The notes: generated from the letters alone by a model not told the origin. A stretch of DNA of 64,000 bases from Okibacterium fritillariae (GCF_900167575.1 NZ_FUZP01000001.1:744001-808000); one strand, 5' to 3'. Positions 29,072 through 38,947 are shown, counted from the first letter of the stretch. Translations and numbers: made by a program.

Positions 29072-29115
29072 GTTGATAAAGGTCAACTATAACCATCTAG
29101 TGGACTTTGGTCAAC
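29072..29115 (-). promoter_or_regulatory. Exporter promoter with two MarR-type operators
   Basis: On the reverse strand TTGACC and TATAGT are separated by 17 bases. Two 16-bp palindromic sites surround them: GTTGATAAAGGTCAAC (29072–29087) and GTGGACTTTGGTCAAC (29100–29115), with centres 28 bases apart. The -35 is inside the second site and the -10 touches the first. Confidence 0.8.
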
Positions 29116-29165
29116 TATCCATAAGCAGACGAGTGCCCGGGATATTCCCATGCCCGAAAAGCCGG

Positions 29166-29582
29166 TCAGGCGGCGATGTTGCGCGCGATCCACTCGCCCG
29201 CGTCGCGCGTCGCGAGTTCGCCGGAGAGCAGTACCTCGGCGAACGCGATGGCCGCCTCACTGAGGCGACCGTCGGCGGTGTCGGGGCCGTCGCGCAAGAT
29301 GTGCAGCGTGGCCCAGCGTGTGGCTCGAGAACCGATGCGCGCCACCGTGGCCGCCGTGCCCGTGAAGTGCCGGATCTGCCCGCGGGTGCCGTCGTCGAAC
29401 TCGGGCTTCACGCCCGTGCCCGAGATGGTGTTGCGGCCACCGCGGCCCGCGTCGAGGAACCAGAGCGGGCCGCGCCTGACGCCGGCTCCGCGGCGGCCGA
29501 GTTCGGCCAAGAAACGCCGCGGATCGGGCTCGGAGGCGCCGAGGGTGCGGGCGAGGTCGACCAGTTTGGCTGCGGCATCCAC
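29166..29582 (-). CDS. Uncharacterised protein downstream of the GAF kinase
   Basis: A 138-residue soluble protein that I do not recognise. It begins DAAAKLVDLARTLGASEPDPRRFLAELGRRG and carries a Gly/Arg-rich loop (LDAGRGGRNTISGTGVKPEFDDGTRGQIRHFTGTAATVAR). A C-terminal helix pair ends REWIARNIAA-like (GEWIARNIAA). The GTG at 29582 is the only in-frame start after the kinase stop at 29611; there is a GGTGG motif before it, and this choice is uncertain. The 28-base gap suggests cotranscription with the kinase. Confidence 0.6.
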   Translation of the reverse strand: MDAAAKLVDLARTLGASEPDPRRFLAELGRRGAGVRRGPLWFLDAGRGGRNTISGTGVKPEFDDGTRGQIRHFTGTAATVARIGSRATRWATLHILRDGPDTADGRLSEAAIAFAEVLLSGELATRDAGEWIARNIAA

Positions 29583-29610
29583 CCCGCCACCGTAGTACAG
29601 CCGGATCGGC

Positions 29611-30843
29611 TCAGACTGAGGGCGGCGGCGCGGTTTCGGGGGTGATGGCGTCGGCCGGGCGCGAGGCGATGCCGGGCCGCGGCAGCACGACCCAGACGTT
29701 CGCGCCGCCGAGGGCCGACTCGCCGATGCCGATCGAGCCGCCGTGTGCCTCCACGATGCGCTGACACGTCGAGAGGCCGATGCCGAGGCCGGGCACGTCG
29801 TCCGAGGCGCCGCGATCCATGAGGCCGAAGACGCGTTCGCGATCCTCCGGGGCGACACCCGGGCCATTGTCGTCGACCGACAGTCGCCAGCCGCCGACAA
29901 GTGTTTCGGCAGCGACCACGATGTGAGGCTGGATCCCCGAGGCGCTGGTGAACTTGATGGCGTTGGCCACGAGGTTCTGCACGAGGGCGCGCAAAAGCGT
30001 CGCGTCGCCCGTGAGCCGGATGGCGGCATCCACCTCGATGCGCGCACCCGCCGCGGCGATGGCCGGGGACAGGTCGTCGACAACAGCCCGCACGATGTGC
30101 TGCACGTCGACATCGTCCTGGCGGGGGCGAGCGCCGCCCGCGCGGGCGTAGTCGAGCAGGTCGCCGATCATGGTGCCCATGCGGGTGGCCGCCGATTCGG
30201 CGCGCGCGAGAGACTCGGTGGCCTGCGGGGCATCGGCCATCTCGGGGCTGTCGGCGGCGAGCTCGATGAACCCCGAGACGGCCATGAGCGGGTTCTTCAG
30301 GTCGTGGCTCACCTGAGCGGCGAACCGTTCGAGCTGTTCGTTCGAACGGTTCAACTCGGTGGCGATGCGGCGCAGCTCGAGCACGTCGATCACCTGGTGC
30401 GCGATGAGGTTGAGCGAGTCGCGGCGCTCGGGGGTGAGATCGCCCGTCTGCTCATCGAAGATGCAGATGGTGCCGATGGGCACGCCCTGCGGGGTGATGA
30501 GCGGGCTCGACGCGTAGAAGCGCACGTTGCCGATCACGCCCGTGACGAACGGGTTGGCGGCGAAACGGTCGTCGTCGCGCGCGTCGGGCACCACGACGAG
30601 GCCCGGGTTCTGCAGCACGGCCGCGCACATCGAGTCCTCGCGCGAACAGGTCGACGCCTGCATGCCGATGGCCGCGATCTGGTGCTGCGAGCGATCGTCG
30701 ATGATGTTGATGACGGCGGTCGGCACGCCGCACACGGTGGCGGCGAGCTGCACGAGGCCCAGAAGATCGGGCTCGGGTGGCTGGTCGAGGATCTGATACT
30801 CGGCGATGGCCTGTCGGCGTGTCAGATCTTGCGCCACCGTCAT
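29611..30843 (-). CDS. GAF-domain sensor histidine kinase
   Basis: A 410-residue soluble kinase. A GAF domain spans about residues 20–165 (AVINIIDDRSQHQIAAIGMQ, FYASSPLITPQGVPIGTICIFD). HisKA follows with the phospho-acceptor in SHDLKNPLMAVSGF, then an HATPase domain (NLVANAIKFTSAS, VDDNGPGVAPED, GLGIGLSTCQRIVEAHGG). There is no transmembrane segment, so it should sense an internal signal. No response regulator is beside it. The ATG at 30843 has GGAG 6 bases upstream; an ATG two codons earlier lacks spacing. Confidence 0.88.
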   Translation of the reverse strand: MTVAQDLTRRQAIAEYQILDQPPEPDLLGLVQLAATVCGVPTAVINIIDDRSQHQIAAIGMQASTCSREDSMCAAVLQNPGLVVVPDARDDDRFAANPFVTGVIGNVRFYASSPLITPQGVPIGTICIFDEQTGDLTPERRDSLNLIAHQVIDVLELRRIATELNRSNEQLERFAAQVSHDLKNPLMAVSGFIELAADSPEMADAPQATESLARAESAATRMGTMIGDLLDYARAGGARPRQDDVDVQHIVRAVVDDLSPAIAAAGARIEVDAAIRLTGDATLLRALVQNLVANAIKFTSASGIQPHIVVAAETLVGGWRLSVDDNGPGVAPEDRERVFGLMDRGASDDVPGLGIGLSTCQRIVEAHGGSIGIGESALGGANVWVVLPRPGIASRPADAITPETAPPPSV

Positions 30844-30904
30844 GCTCATCTCCGCATCCGCTCGTCGTCGTGTCGCCCGCGCAACGTCTTCACGATACAG
30901 AACC

Positions 30905-32314
30905 TCAGAGGCACCAGTCGGCGGAGGCGCCCTCGACGACGCCGACGTCCTTCTGTGTGCGCAGGTCGGTGATGAGGGTTTGGGCACCGGGGGCGGTGGC
31001 GGCCTCGGAGGCGGCGGTGTCGGCATCCCCGATGTTGGGGCGCACGTCGATGGCCAGGTACTGCCCGTTGTCGGAGAGGCACAGGGAGCGCACCTCGCCG
31101 CTCGACGCGGGGCGGTCGTAGAGCATGCGCGCGCCGTCGGGAGTGAGGCTGTAGACGGCGTAGCGCAGGTCGGCGAAGGTGGCGGGGTCGCGCACGACGC
31201 GCGACTCGACGAGGCTGGCCGGGCCGCCACCCTCGGGCACCGAGACGACGGCGAGACGGTCGGGTTCGCCCGCGGCATCCGGGTTGGCGATGGCCTCGAG
31301 GGGCGTGGTCTCACCCGTCTGCAGGTTCACGATCGAGCCGCCCGTGGGGTCGGAGACCGCGAACGACAGCGTGCCGGGGATGAACGCGCGGATGTCGGCG
31401 TGCAAACCGAGTGGCAGGGGCGGCTGGGCGCCGGCCGGGTCGATCAGGCTGAGCGCCTGCTTGTCCGATTGCACGATGAGCTGCGACGTGTTGGGCACGA
31501 AACGCCACTCGAGCATGCTTTCGGGGATGCCCTCGGTCGCGCCCAAGACATACTGAGGCTGCGTCAGATCGGTGGTGTCGTAGAGGGTGAGGGTGTCGCT
31601 CGCGCCCGGCGTGCGTTGCACGAAACCGAACAGGTTGGTGGTGGGCGAGGACCGCAGCTGCACGGCGCTCGACCCGGCCGGCAGGCGCACGCGCTCCTCG
31701 TAACCGTCGCGCAGGCGGTGCACGATGAGCGAGCGGATGCCCGAGTCGCTCGTCACGGCGGCGATGACGAGTTGCCCCGTGCTGACGAACTCGTCGATGC
31801 TGTCAGCCTCGAGGATGTCCTCGTGCGAGGCGTCGGTCAGGAGCGTGCGCCGGATGGTGTCGCGGCCGGTACCGGTGCCAGTGCCGTCGCCGGGGGCGCT
31901 TGCGCCGTCGATGAGCGTGAGGATCTCGGAGCCCGGCGTGCTGAAGGAGGTCTCGAACCGGGCGCGACCGAACGTCTGCGAGCCCCCGACATCCGTTGCC
32001 GTGATCGTGTAGTCGGTATCGGAGAGGAGCGGCTCGGGGAAGGTGACGACGAGGGTGCGGTCGTCGAGCGAGGTGGTGAAGGCGGTCTCGGGTTTCACCG
32101 TGATCTTTCCCGCCTCCGCGAGCGGTTGGTTGGCCTGGAACTCGACCGTCTGGCCGCGCGACTGCGTGAGCGTCGTGGCGTCGAAGCGCGCCTGCTCGAG
32201 GGCGGGGGCGAGGCCGAAGTTGGCGAGGGTCAGGCCGCCGAGCAGCAGGGCGAGCACGCTGAAGGTGGCGATGACGAGGCGTCGGTAGCGCTCGGCCGGC
32301 GTCCTAGAAGACAT
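30905..32314 (-). CDS. Membrane-anchored Ig-like/beta-propeller-like protein, uncharacterised
   Basis: A 469-residue protein. A single N-terminal membrane anchor (about residues 13–36, LVIATFSVLALLLGGLTLANFGL) is followed by an Ig-like segment (QTVEFQANQPLAEAGKITVKPE … VVTFPEPLLSDTDYTITATDVGG) and a beta-rich part with WD/propeller-like strands ending GASADWCL. I do not recognise a family. The ATG at 32314 overlaps the end of the TIGR03943 gene by 11 bases, indicating coupling; it is likely an outside partner of that transport-like pair. Confidence 0.72.
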   Translation of the reverse strand: MSSRTPAERYRRLVIATFSVLALLLGGLTLANFGLAPALEQARFDATTLTQSRGQTVEFQANQPLAEAGKITVKPETAFTTSLDDRTLVVTFPEPLLSDTDYTITATDVGGSQTFGRARFETSFSTPGSEILTLIDGASAPGDGTGTGTGRDTIRRTLLTDASHEDILEADSIDEFVSTGQLVIAAVTSDSGIRSLIVHRLRDGYEERVRLPAGSSAVQLRSSPTTNLFGFVQRTPGASDTLTLYDTTDLTQPQYVLGATEGIPESMLEWRFVPNTSQLIVQSDKQALSLIDPAGAQPPLPLGLHADIRAFIPGTLSFAVSDPTGGSIVNLQTGETTPLEAIANPDAAGEPDRLAVVSVPEGGGPASLVESRVVRDPATFADLRYAVYSLTPDGARMLYDRPASSGEVRSLCLSDNGQYLAIDVRPNIGDADTAASEAATAPGAQTLITDLRTQKDVGVVEGASADWCL

Positions 32315-33233
32315 ACGGTTCCGTCGCGTCGTCGGCGGGCTCGACATCGGTCGGCACGACCGAATAGGTCTCGGTGCTGAACGCGCTCGGGTTGGGCACG
32401 ATGCCGCCGCGCACGCGCACCCATTTACCCTCGGTGAGCTCGTTCTGCCAGTTCGGGTGGTAGACCGCGAGGCCCAAGGGACTCGCGTCCACGGCGCAGC
32501 AGGTGATCGAGAAACGCGTCACGAAGAACACGTTGTCGGGGTCGTTGGTGTCGGCGCTCACGAATCCCGTGACATCGACGGGGTTCTCGGCCAGGAACTC
32601 GGCGCTGACGCCCATGTTGAGATAGGTCGTCCACTCTTTCACCGTGAAGGTGGAGGTGTCGATGCTGGCCAGCTGCTCGTCGCTGATGGGGGCGACGGGT
32701 GCGCTGCCGACCGAGCTGTTGACGCTGCGCTGCTCGGCGGCCGAGAGGGAGAGGGGGGCCGGGGGCAGCACCAGCATGGCGAAGATCGCAGCCACGATGA
32801 TGGCGGCGGCGCTCAGCTGCAGGGCCGTGGCCTTGGCGACGCGACGGGCGCGTCCGCTTCGGGCGGCGCCGGCTCGAGCTCCGCGGTCAGCACGACGGGA
32901 GCGTCTCGACGCTGTGCCGGGCGCTCCCGACGACGCCGCGTGTGCTGAGCCATCCGGGGCCGACGTCGTGAGTGAGGGGGACGCGGGATTCTGGCCAAGG
33001 GTGCCGGGTGCAGCATCCTCGTCGTGGGTGTGCTTGTCGCGCCACTGCGGCGCCATGACGAACGACGCGAGCGTGAAGACCAGCCCGATGACCGCCATGA
33101 CGACGGTGAACACGACATAGCGCGGATGGATGTAGAGCTCGAGTTTGCCCGTCAGCCCGAGCCACAGCATGGCGACGATTCCGATGAGAGCGAGCACCGG
33201 TCCGACCCAGCGTCGGAGGAAGTTGTTATGCAA
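32304..33233 (-). CDS. TIGR03943 family (YcgQ-type) membrane protein
   Basis: A 309-residue protein with two N-terminal membrane segments (about 12–30 and 38–60), a Ser/Ala/Arg-rich linker, a third span (about 138–158), and a C-terminal extracellular domain with the family sequence VDVTGFVSAD … FSITCCAVDASPLG (the CC pair may bind metal). The start appears to be TTG at 33233, overlapping the permease stop. The TIGR03943/permease pair is common in Gram-positive bacteria; the substrate is not established. Confidence 0.82.
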   Translation of the reverse strand: MHNNFLRRWVGPVLALIGIVAMLWLGLTGKLELYIHPRYVVFTVVMAVIGLVFTLASFVMAPQWRDKHTHDEDAAPGTLGQNPASPSLTTSAPDGSAHAASSGAPGTASRRSRRADRGARAGAARSGRARRVAKATALQLSAAAIIVAAIFAMLVLPPAPLSLSAAEQRSVNSSVGSAPVAPISDEQLASIDTSTFTVKEWTTYLNMGVSAEFLAENPVDVTGFVSADTNDPDNVFFVTRFSITCCAVDASPLGLAVYHPNWQNELTEGKWVRVRGGIVPNPSAFSTETYSVVPTDVEPADDATEPYVF

Positions 33234-34290
33234 GGAGGTTCACCGCCAGGCCGAGGATGATGGCGCCCGCCGCGACGAGGGCCGTGATGAGGACGAGCGC
33301 GCGCGTCGTATAGGTCGTGCGCATGAGGGTGAGCATCTTGATGTCGATCATGGGCCCGAACACGAGGAACGCGACGATTCCGCCGGGCATGAAGGAGGCG
33401 CCGAACGACAGGATGAAGAAAGCGTCGACGTTGGCGCAGATGGAGATCACGAAGGCCAGCAGCACGAGGGCGATGACCGAGAGCATGGGGTTCGAGCCGA
33501 GCGCCACGAGGAAGTCTCGAGGAATGCCCACCTGGATGGCGCCCGCGATGGCCGAACCGATGAACAGCGCCGGCAGCATGGCCGAGCTTTCCTCGGCGAA
33601 GGCGCGCACGCTGCGGGTGGTGCGGCGGCCCTGATCGTGCCCGTGACCCTGGTTGGCGCACGCGGCCTGGAACCCCGGCGTGATGAGCGAATCGGGCTTC
33701 GGGTGCCGGCTGATCAGCATGCCCACCAGGTTGGCGATCACGAAGCCGCCGATGATGCGCGAGATGAGGATGCCGTCGTTCCACCCGAACGCCTGATAGG
33801 TCGTGACGATCGTGATCGGGTTGAGAATGGGCGCCGCGAGCAGGAACGTGATGGCGTCGGCCGTCGACAGGCCCTTCAGCATGAGACCGCGCGCGAGCGG
33901 CATGTTGCCGCATTCGCAGACGGGAAAGAGAACGCCGAGCAGCGACAGCACCATGCGCCGGAAGAACGGGTTGCGGGGCAGCCGCTTCAGTAGGAAGTTC
34001 TCGGGCAGCCAGATCTGCACGAAGATCGACAGCAGGATGCCGAGGAAGACGAACGGCAGCGACTCGACGACCACGCTGATCGACAGCGTGAAGAAGTCAC
34101 GGAGCGGCTCGCCGATCTCGATGTTGGCCGCCTGTGCGACCACGCGGATGGTGACGAACAGGGCGATGAGCACGATGCCGAGCGTGATCCATCCGCCCCG
34201 GCCATCCGGTTCGCGCCGTCGCCGGATCGCGTCGGCGTCGATATGCTCGTGCCGCACATCGTCGTATTCGTCGATGTCGTATGCCGACAC
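33226..34290 (-). CDS. YraQ/DUF318-type permease, partner of the TIGR03943 protein
   Basis: A 354-residue membrane permease. The signature FPVCECGNMPLARGLMLKGLSTADAITFLLAAPILNPITI is at about residues 113–152, followed by a His-rich loop (GHGHDQG) and SICANVDAFFILSFG. The GTG start at 34290 has a CGGAGGTACGC ribosome site. A short charged cytoplasmic N-terminus precedes the first span. The Cys pair and His-rich loop suggest metal handling, but no firm substrate is known. Confidence 0.85.
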   Translation of the reverse strand: MSAYDIDEYDDVRHEHIDADAIRRRREPDGRGGWITLGIVLIALFVTIRVVAQAANIEIGEPLRDFFTLSISVVVESLPFVFLGILLSIFVQIWLPENFLLKRLPRNPFFRRMVLSLLGVLFPVCECGNMPLARGLMLKGLSTADAITFLLAAPILNPITIVTTYQAFGWNDGILISRIIGGFVIANLVGMLISRHPKPDSLITPGFQAACANQGHGHDQGRRTTRSVRAFAEESSAMLPALFIGSAIAGAIQVGIPRDFLVALGSNPMLSVIALVLLAFVISICANVDAFFILSFGASFMPGGIVAFLVFGPMIDIKMLTLMRTTYTTRALVLITALVAAGAIILGLAVNLLA

Positions 34291-34373
34291 GCGTACCTCC
34301 GGTGATCTGCCCTCGGCGATCTTAGGCAGAAGCGCGGCCGTCTCGCGCGAGGCGGGCCGGGAGTCACCGATTG

Positions 34374-35240
34374 TTAACGCGCGGGCGCATCCTTGTCGTC
34401 GCGGCGATCGCGCAGGCGGCGGGCGATGCCGAAGGGGATCGGCGCGAGCAGCGCCGCGAGGACCGCATAACCGGCCACCCAGGGCGCGATGCGGCGCAGC
34501 TCGGGGAAGAGCGGGTTGGTGTACCACTCGAGCGGGTAGAGCAGGTTGGTCTTTCCCGCCTTCTGCAGGGCGTCGTAGTTGAACGTGACCCACCACTCGC
34601 TGGCGTCGTCGGAGTTCCCGTCGGGGCCATAGGCATATCGGATGTTCTGAATCGTGTCGAGGTCGCTCGTCAGCGTCATCGCGGCGTTGGGCAGCTCGCT
34701 GATCTCGCGCTCGGTGCGGCCGGGGAAGAGGCTCTCGGAGGCGACATAGATCGTATCGACGTCACCGAACGTCTCCGTGAGGGTCTGGTTCGGGCCCTTC
34801 TGGCTGCTGCGCTGGGCGATCCGGGTGAACGAGAGCGTGATCGCGTTGCGATCATTACGACCGAAGGAGTCGTCCGAGAACGGGAACTCGGTCGAGGACG
34901 GTTTCGGCGTCTTCACGTCGAGGATGTCGGCGCGGTAGCCCTTGGACGTGTCCTGGCGCAGGAGGCCGAAGCGTATGCCGCGCTCGGCCGTGAACGTGAT
35001 GGTTCGACCGTCGTCGGTCTTGGCCGTGAACGACTCCGGTAGTTCGTAGGTGGGCCCCTTGTTCGGCACGGCCGGCAAGATGTAACCGACGCCGACGAGT
35101 ACCGACAGCACCGCGAGGGCCGCCAATCCAACCTGGGTCCAGCGCAGGGGCGACAGCTCGATGCGCAGGCGGCGACGCGGTCGGCGAGCGGCGGTCGCGG
35201 CGGTGGGAGAGTCGGCGGCGGGCGTGGTGCTGGTCGTCAT
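34374..35240 (-). CDS. Uncharacterised two-span membrane protein
   Basis: A 288-residue protein with one membrane segment at about 35–56, a 190-residue extracellular part (ITFTAERGIRFGLLRQ, SSTEFPFSDDSF, TIYVASESLFPGRTE) and a second span near 247–270 before a basic tail (RRLRDRRDDKD). I do not recognise a family. It lies 83 bases upstream of the permease and points the same way, so it may be the first gene of the same operon. Confidence 0.65.
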   Translation of the reverse strand: MTTSTTPAADSPTAATAARRPRRRLRIELSPLRWTQVGLAALAVLSVLVGVGYILPAVPNKGPTYELPESFTAKTDDGRTITFTAERGIRFGLLRQDTSKGYRADILDVKTPKPSSTEFPFSDDSFGRNDRNAITLSFTRIAQRSSQKGPNQTLTETFGDVDTIYVASESLFPGRTEREISELPNAAMTLTSDLDTIQNIRYAYGPDGNSDDASEWWVTFNYDALQKAGKTNLLYPLEWYTNPLFPELRRIAPWVAGYAVLAALLAPIPFGIARRLRDRRDDKDAPAR

Positions 35241-35370
35241 GTGTCGAACCTAGCGGAGGGGCGTCGGGCGGGCCACGGGGAGGAGTACCCATGCGGAGGA
35301 CGGTGCCACGAGGTCGCCGGTCGCGGGCAAGCTCGTACGCGCGGCCGCCGAACGGCCCCGGATGCCGGCG

Positions 35371-36123
35371 TCAGCCGCGCTTGGGGTAGGGCTGCGTCCA
35401 GCGGTGCCCGCCCGCTGCGACGGCTCGTTCGGCGCGGGCGCGACGGCGGCGCACCGTTTGCACGACCGCAAGGATGGGCAGGCCGAGTGCGCACACCCAG
35501 AAGAGGATGATGGAGATCACCCACGCGGCGACGGCGATGACGACATCCATTCGGTCTCCGCGCTCGCTCGCCGCGGTGACTGGCTCGAGGCTGCCGAGGC
35601 GGCCGCTGTCCACGACCGTCGGGTCGGCGCCCCGCTCGACCAGGAACGACATCTGCTCGGGAAAGTCTTTCGACGGCGGGAAACCCCAGTTCGTGCCGCC
35701 GCGCGCCGTGAGCTCGATGGGCGTTCCGCCCTCAGCCTCGGCCGGCACCTCGAGTGTGTAGTAGCCCGTCACGTTCGGCATGCCCGAGGTGGTGTCGATC
35801 GAGTCGAGCGTGCCGGTGACGACGATGGTGCGGTCGATGAGGGGTGCCTGCCGGGCGGCTACGTCGATGGACGCGTCCTTGGCGAGGCCGAGCACGAGCA
35901 GCGCGAGAAGGCTCGGGAAGATGCCGAGCCCGAAGATGAGCCACAGCGGCCAGCCGGGAAAGGGCAGGCGACGGGATGCCGCGGGCGCGGCGGGGATGGA
36001 CGGTGTCGGAGTGGCGCGAACAACGGATGGGCGCTCGGGCGCCGGCGGTGTTTGCGGCGCGGGAAGCGGAGAATGCACGGCGCCTCCTGGGGCGGTGAAG
36101 GGGGCCGGGGTCGGCTCGTCCAC
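35371..36123 (-). CDS. Uncharacterised proline-rich two-span membrane protein
   Basis: A 250-residue protein. Residues 1–55 are Pro/Ala-rich, then spans at about 58–80 and 195–220 enclose a 115-residue extracellular domain (IVVTGTLDSIDTTSGMPNVTGYYTLEVPAEAEGG). The start is a GTG at 36123, close behind TTTAGAGT, a likely -10. The C-terminal tail is basic (VRRRRARAERA). It appears to be a surface-exposed protein of unknown role. Confidence 0.65.
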   Translation of the reverse strand: MDEPTPAPFTAPGGAVHSPLPAPQTPPAPERPSVVRATPTPSIPAAPAASRRLPFPGWPLWLIFGLGIFPSLLALLVLGLAKDASIDVAARQAPLIDRTIVVTGTLDSIDTTSGMPNVTGYYTLEVPAEAEGGTPIELTARGGTNWGFPPSKDFPEQMSFLVERGADPTVVDSGRLGSLEPVTAASERGDRMDVVIAVAAWVISIILFWVCALGLPILAVVQTVRRRRARAERAVAAGGHRWTQPYPKRG

Positions 36124-36208
36124 CCCACTCTAAACACGGATGGCTACCGGGCCGCCAGGGGCAGGACTACCCACCGCTCGCGGGGCCGCCCGCCCGGCCA
36201 CACGACGA

Positions 36209-36240
36209 AGGGCGGCACCCCGTCTCCGGAGTACCGCCCT
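36209..36240 (-). terminator. Terminator hairpin downstream of the small DUF4190-like gene
   Basis: AGGGCGGCAC pairs with GTACCGCCCT (one mismatch-like G-U) around a 12-base loop. A 9-bp CTGGTGGTG doublet lies next to it at 36256–36273. Confidence 0.6.
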
Positions 36241-36283
36241 GTTCGTTATCCCGCGCTGGTGGTGCTGGTGGTGCTGTCGCGGT

Positions 36284-36565
36284 TTAGTACTGCTGCAGCA
36301 TGGGCAGCAGAACCGCCATGTTGATGATGAAGGCGATGATGCCGAGGATCGTCAGGATGATGCCGACGATGATGCCGATCTTGGCCCACTTGTTCTCGAA
36401 GCCGGCGCTCTTCGACTGCGAGCGGGCGACGAGGCTCAGGATGAGGCCGACGACCGGCACGACGATGCTGAGGATGAAGCCGACGAGGCCCAACGTCTTG
36501 CCGGGGTAGTCGGCGGGCGTGGCCTGCTGGCCGGGGGCGGGCTGGTACTGGGGAGCGTTTGTCAT
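36284..36565 (-). CDS. DUF4190-like small membrane protein
   Basis: A 93-residue protein with a Pro/Gln-rich start (NAPQYQPAPGQQATPADY) and two hydrophobic helices (about 24–46 and 62–88) joined by RSQSKSAGFENKWAKIG. The layout and glycine pattern fit DUF4190. The ATG has an AAAGGGA site. Function unknown. Confidence 0.75.
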   Translation of the reverse strand: MTNAPQYQPAPGQQATPADYPGKTLGLVGFILSIVVPVVGLILSLVARSQSKSAGFENKWAKIGIIVGIILTILGIIAFIINMAVLLPMLQQY

Positions 36566-36656
36566 GGTGTCCCTTTCAGGGAGGTGGCAGAGCGCCCACG
36601 GTGGGCATCCAACATCGTAGGGGTTCTCAGCATCCGATCGGGTATTTTCCTCGTTT

Positions 36657-37328
<672 letters not shown>

Positions 37329-37384
37329 CGGATGCTCCTGGGGGGTTCGTTTCGGAGAAGTCATAAGAGGGAGGGGCGTGCGGC

Positions 37385-38947
37385 CTAACCGACCGAGCGC
37401 AGGGCCTCGGCGGGGCGCAGGCGTGAGGCGCGCCATCCGCCGATCGCGCCGGCGAGTAGGCCACCGACCACTGCCAGGGCCACGGCGATCACGATGATGA
37501 GGGGCGTGACGGGCGCGTTCAACACGACATCGGTGGTGGATGCCGCGGCCTGGCCGCCGCCGAAACCGCCGGCGGGCAGGTTCGCGGCCGCGTCGCCCGC
37601 GCCCGAACCGCCGCCCGAACCCGCCGCACCGGGTGCGCCACCGGGCATGCCGCCGCCGGCCGACGCGCTGGCCGAAGCCGTGAGCGTGGGGGCGAAGAGG
37701 TTCACGACGACCACGCCGAGGAGTCCGACGGCCACACCGACGGCTCCGCCGATGAGCGACTGCACGACCGATTCACCCGCGACCTGGCCCACGATGCGGC
37801 GGTTGGACCATCCGATGGCCTTGAGCGTGCCGAATTCGCGCGTGCGGCGAGAGACCCCCGAGATGGTGAAGAGGATGGCGATGAGGAACGCCGCGGCCAA
37901 CACGATGATCGACAGCCAGGTGCCGAGGCTCGAGACCAGGCCCGAGGCCGACGACAGGGAGCCCGACACGCTCGAGGCGAGGTCTTCCTGCGTTGAGACC
38001 GTCGCGTCGGGCAGGTCCTTTTCGATCGCGGCCTTCACCGCGGCGATCTCGGTCGACGACGATGCCTGCACCGAGATGGTCGAGATCTGGTCGGTCAGGC
38101 CCGAGATGGCCTGCGCGCGGTCGAGCGGGATGTAGACGTTCGAGGCGGTCTCGGCGTCCGAGCCCGTGGCCCCGACGATGCCCACGACCGTGAACGTGGT
38201 GCCGCCGATGTCGAACGTGTCACCCGTGGCGAGGTCGTTGGCCGTGGCATAGGTCGCGTCGAGCACGGCGTTGTCGGTTCCCGTGTCGGATGCTTCGAGC
38301 CCACGTCCGTCCGTCAGGGTCACGGCCGAGAGGGGGCCGACGGCGTCTGCTGCGGGGTCGAGGCCGAGCACCGTGAACGAGTCCACGTTGAACGAGCTGC
38401 CGCCCGCACCATCCGCGCCGCCCTGCGGGGCCGTGCCCGTGTCGGTGCCTGTGCCTGAGTCGGTGCCCGTTCCCGAGTCGGAGCCGGTCGCGCCGGGCGC
38501 CTGCATCTGCGAGAAGTCGGGCAGCTCGCCGTCGAACGTCGTGTTCGTCAGCGCGAGGGTTCCGGCGGCACCGGAGACCCCCTGCAGGGCGGTGACCTTG
38601 TCGAGGTCCGAGGCGGCGAAGGTGGTGGTGCCGCGGCCGGCCTCGAGGCGGGATGTCGCGACCGTCGTCGATCCGTCGGTGGTGGCCCCCGCATCCGCCC
38701 CGAAGTCGAAGCGCTGGCCGGGCCCGTCGGTGCCGCCCTCGGTCGGGGGAGTCGCGGCCTGGCTCACGGTGATGTCGGTGCCCACGCCGTAGACGGATTG
38801 CAACACCGTCGTCTGAGCGTTCCTCACCCCGGCCGAGACCGAGTTGACGATGATCACGAGCGCGATCGCGAGGGCCATGCCGATGGCGATGATGATGGTC
38901 TGTTTTCTTCTGCCGATCAGCTCGCGCCGAAGATAGGTGCCGAACAT
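37385..38947 (-). CDS. MacB-type ABC transporter permease
   Basis: A 520-residue protein: TM1 at about 18–38 (TIIIAIGMALAIALVIIVNSV), a large extracellular domain, then three FtsX-domain spans around 375–500. The extracellular domain has a Gly/Thr/Asp repeat (DSGTGTDSGTGTDTGT) that is repeated at DNA level as well. An Ala/Gly-rich extracellular loop (SASAGGGMPGGAPGAAGSGGG) lies between the last spans. The ATG at 38947 has an AAGGA site. It diverges from a two-component system across an unusual repeat array. Confidence 0.88.
   Translation of the reverse strand: MFGTYLRRELIGRRKQTIIIAIGMALAIALVIIVNSVSAGVRNAQTTVLQSVYGVGTDITVSQAATPPTEGGTDGPGQRFDFGADAGATTDGSTTVATSRLEAGRGTTTFAASDLDKVTALQGVSGAAGTLALTNTTFDGELPDFSQMQAPGATGSDSGTGTDSGTGTDTGTAPQGGADGAGGSSFNVDSFTVLGLDPAADAVGPLSAVTLTDGRGLEASDTGTDNAVLDATYATANDLATGDTFDIGGTTFTVVGIVGATGSDAETASNVYIPLDRAQAISGLTDQISTISVQASSSTEIAAVKAAIEKDLPDATVSTQEDLASSVSGSLSSASGLVSSLGTWLSIIVLAAAFLIAILFTISGVSRRTREFGTLKAIGWSNRRIVGQVAGESVVQSLIGGAVGVAVGLLGVVVVNLFAPTLTASASASAGGGMPGGAPGAAGSGGGSGAGDAAANLPAGGFGGGQAAASTTDVVLNAPVTPLIIVIAVALAVVGGLLAGAIGGWRASRLRPAEALRSVG

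Noticed and set aside
30806-32380. A 524-codon forward frame over the Ig/propeller-like gene, and similar long frames at 7839–9206 and 12600–14294
   Set aside because: They are antisense to genes with recognisable products, have Arg/Gly/Val-rich low-complexity translations and no ribosome sites.
34291-34373. A Zur-type zinc box upstream of the permease/TIGR03943 operon
   Set aside because: No AT-rich palindrome of the Zur type is present, so metal regulation is not supported by the sequence.
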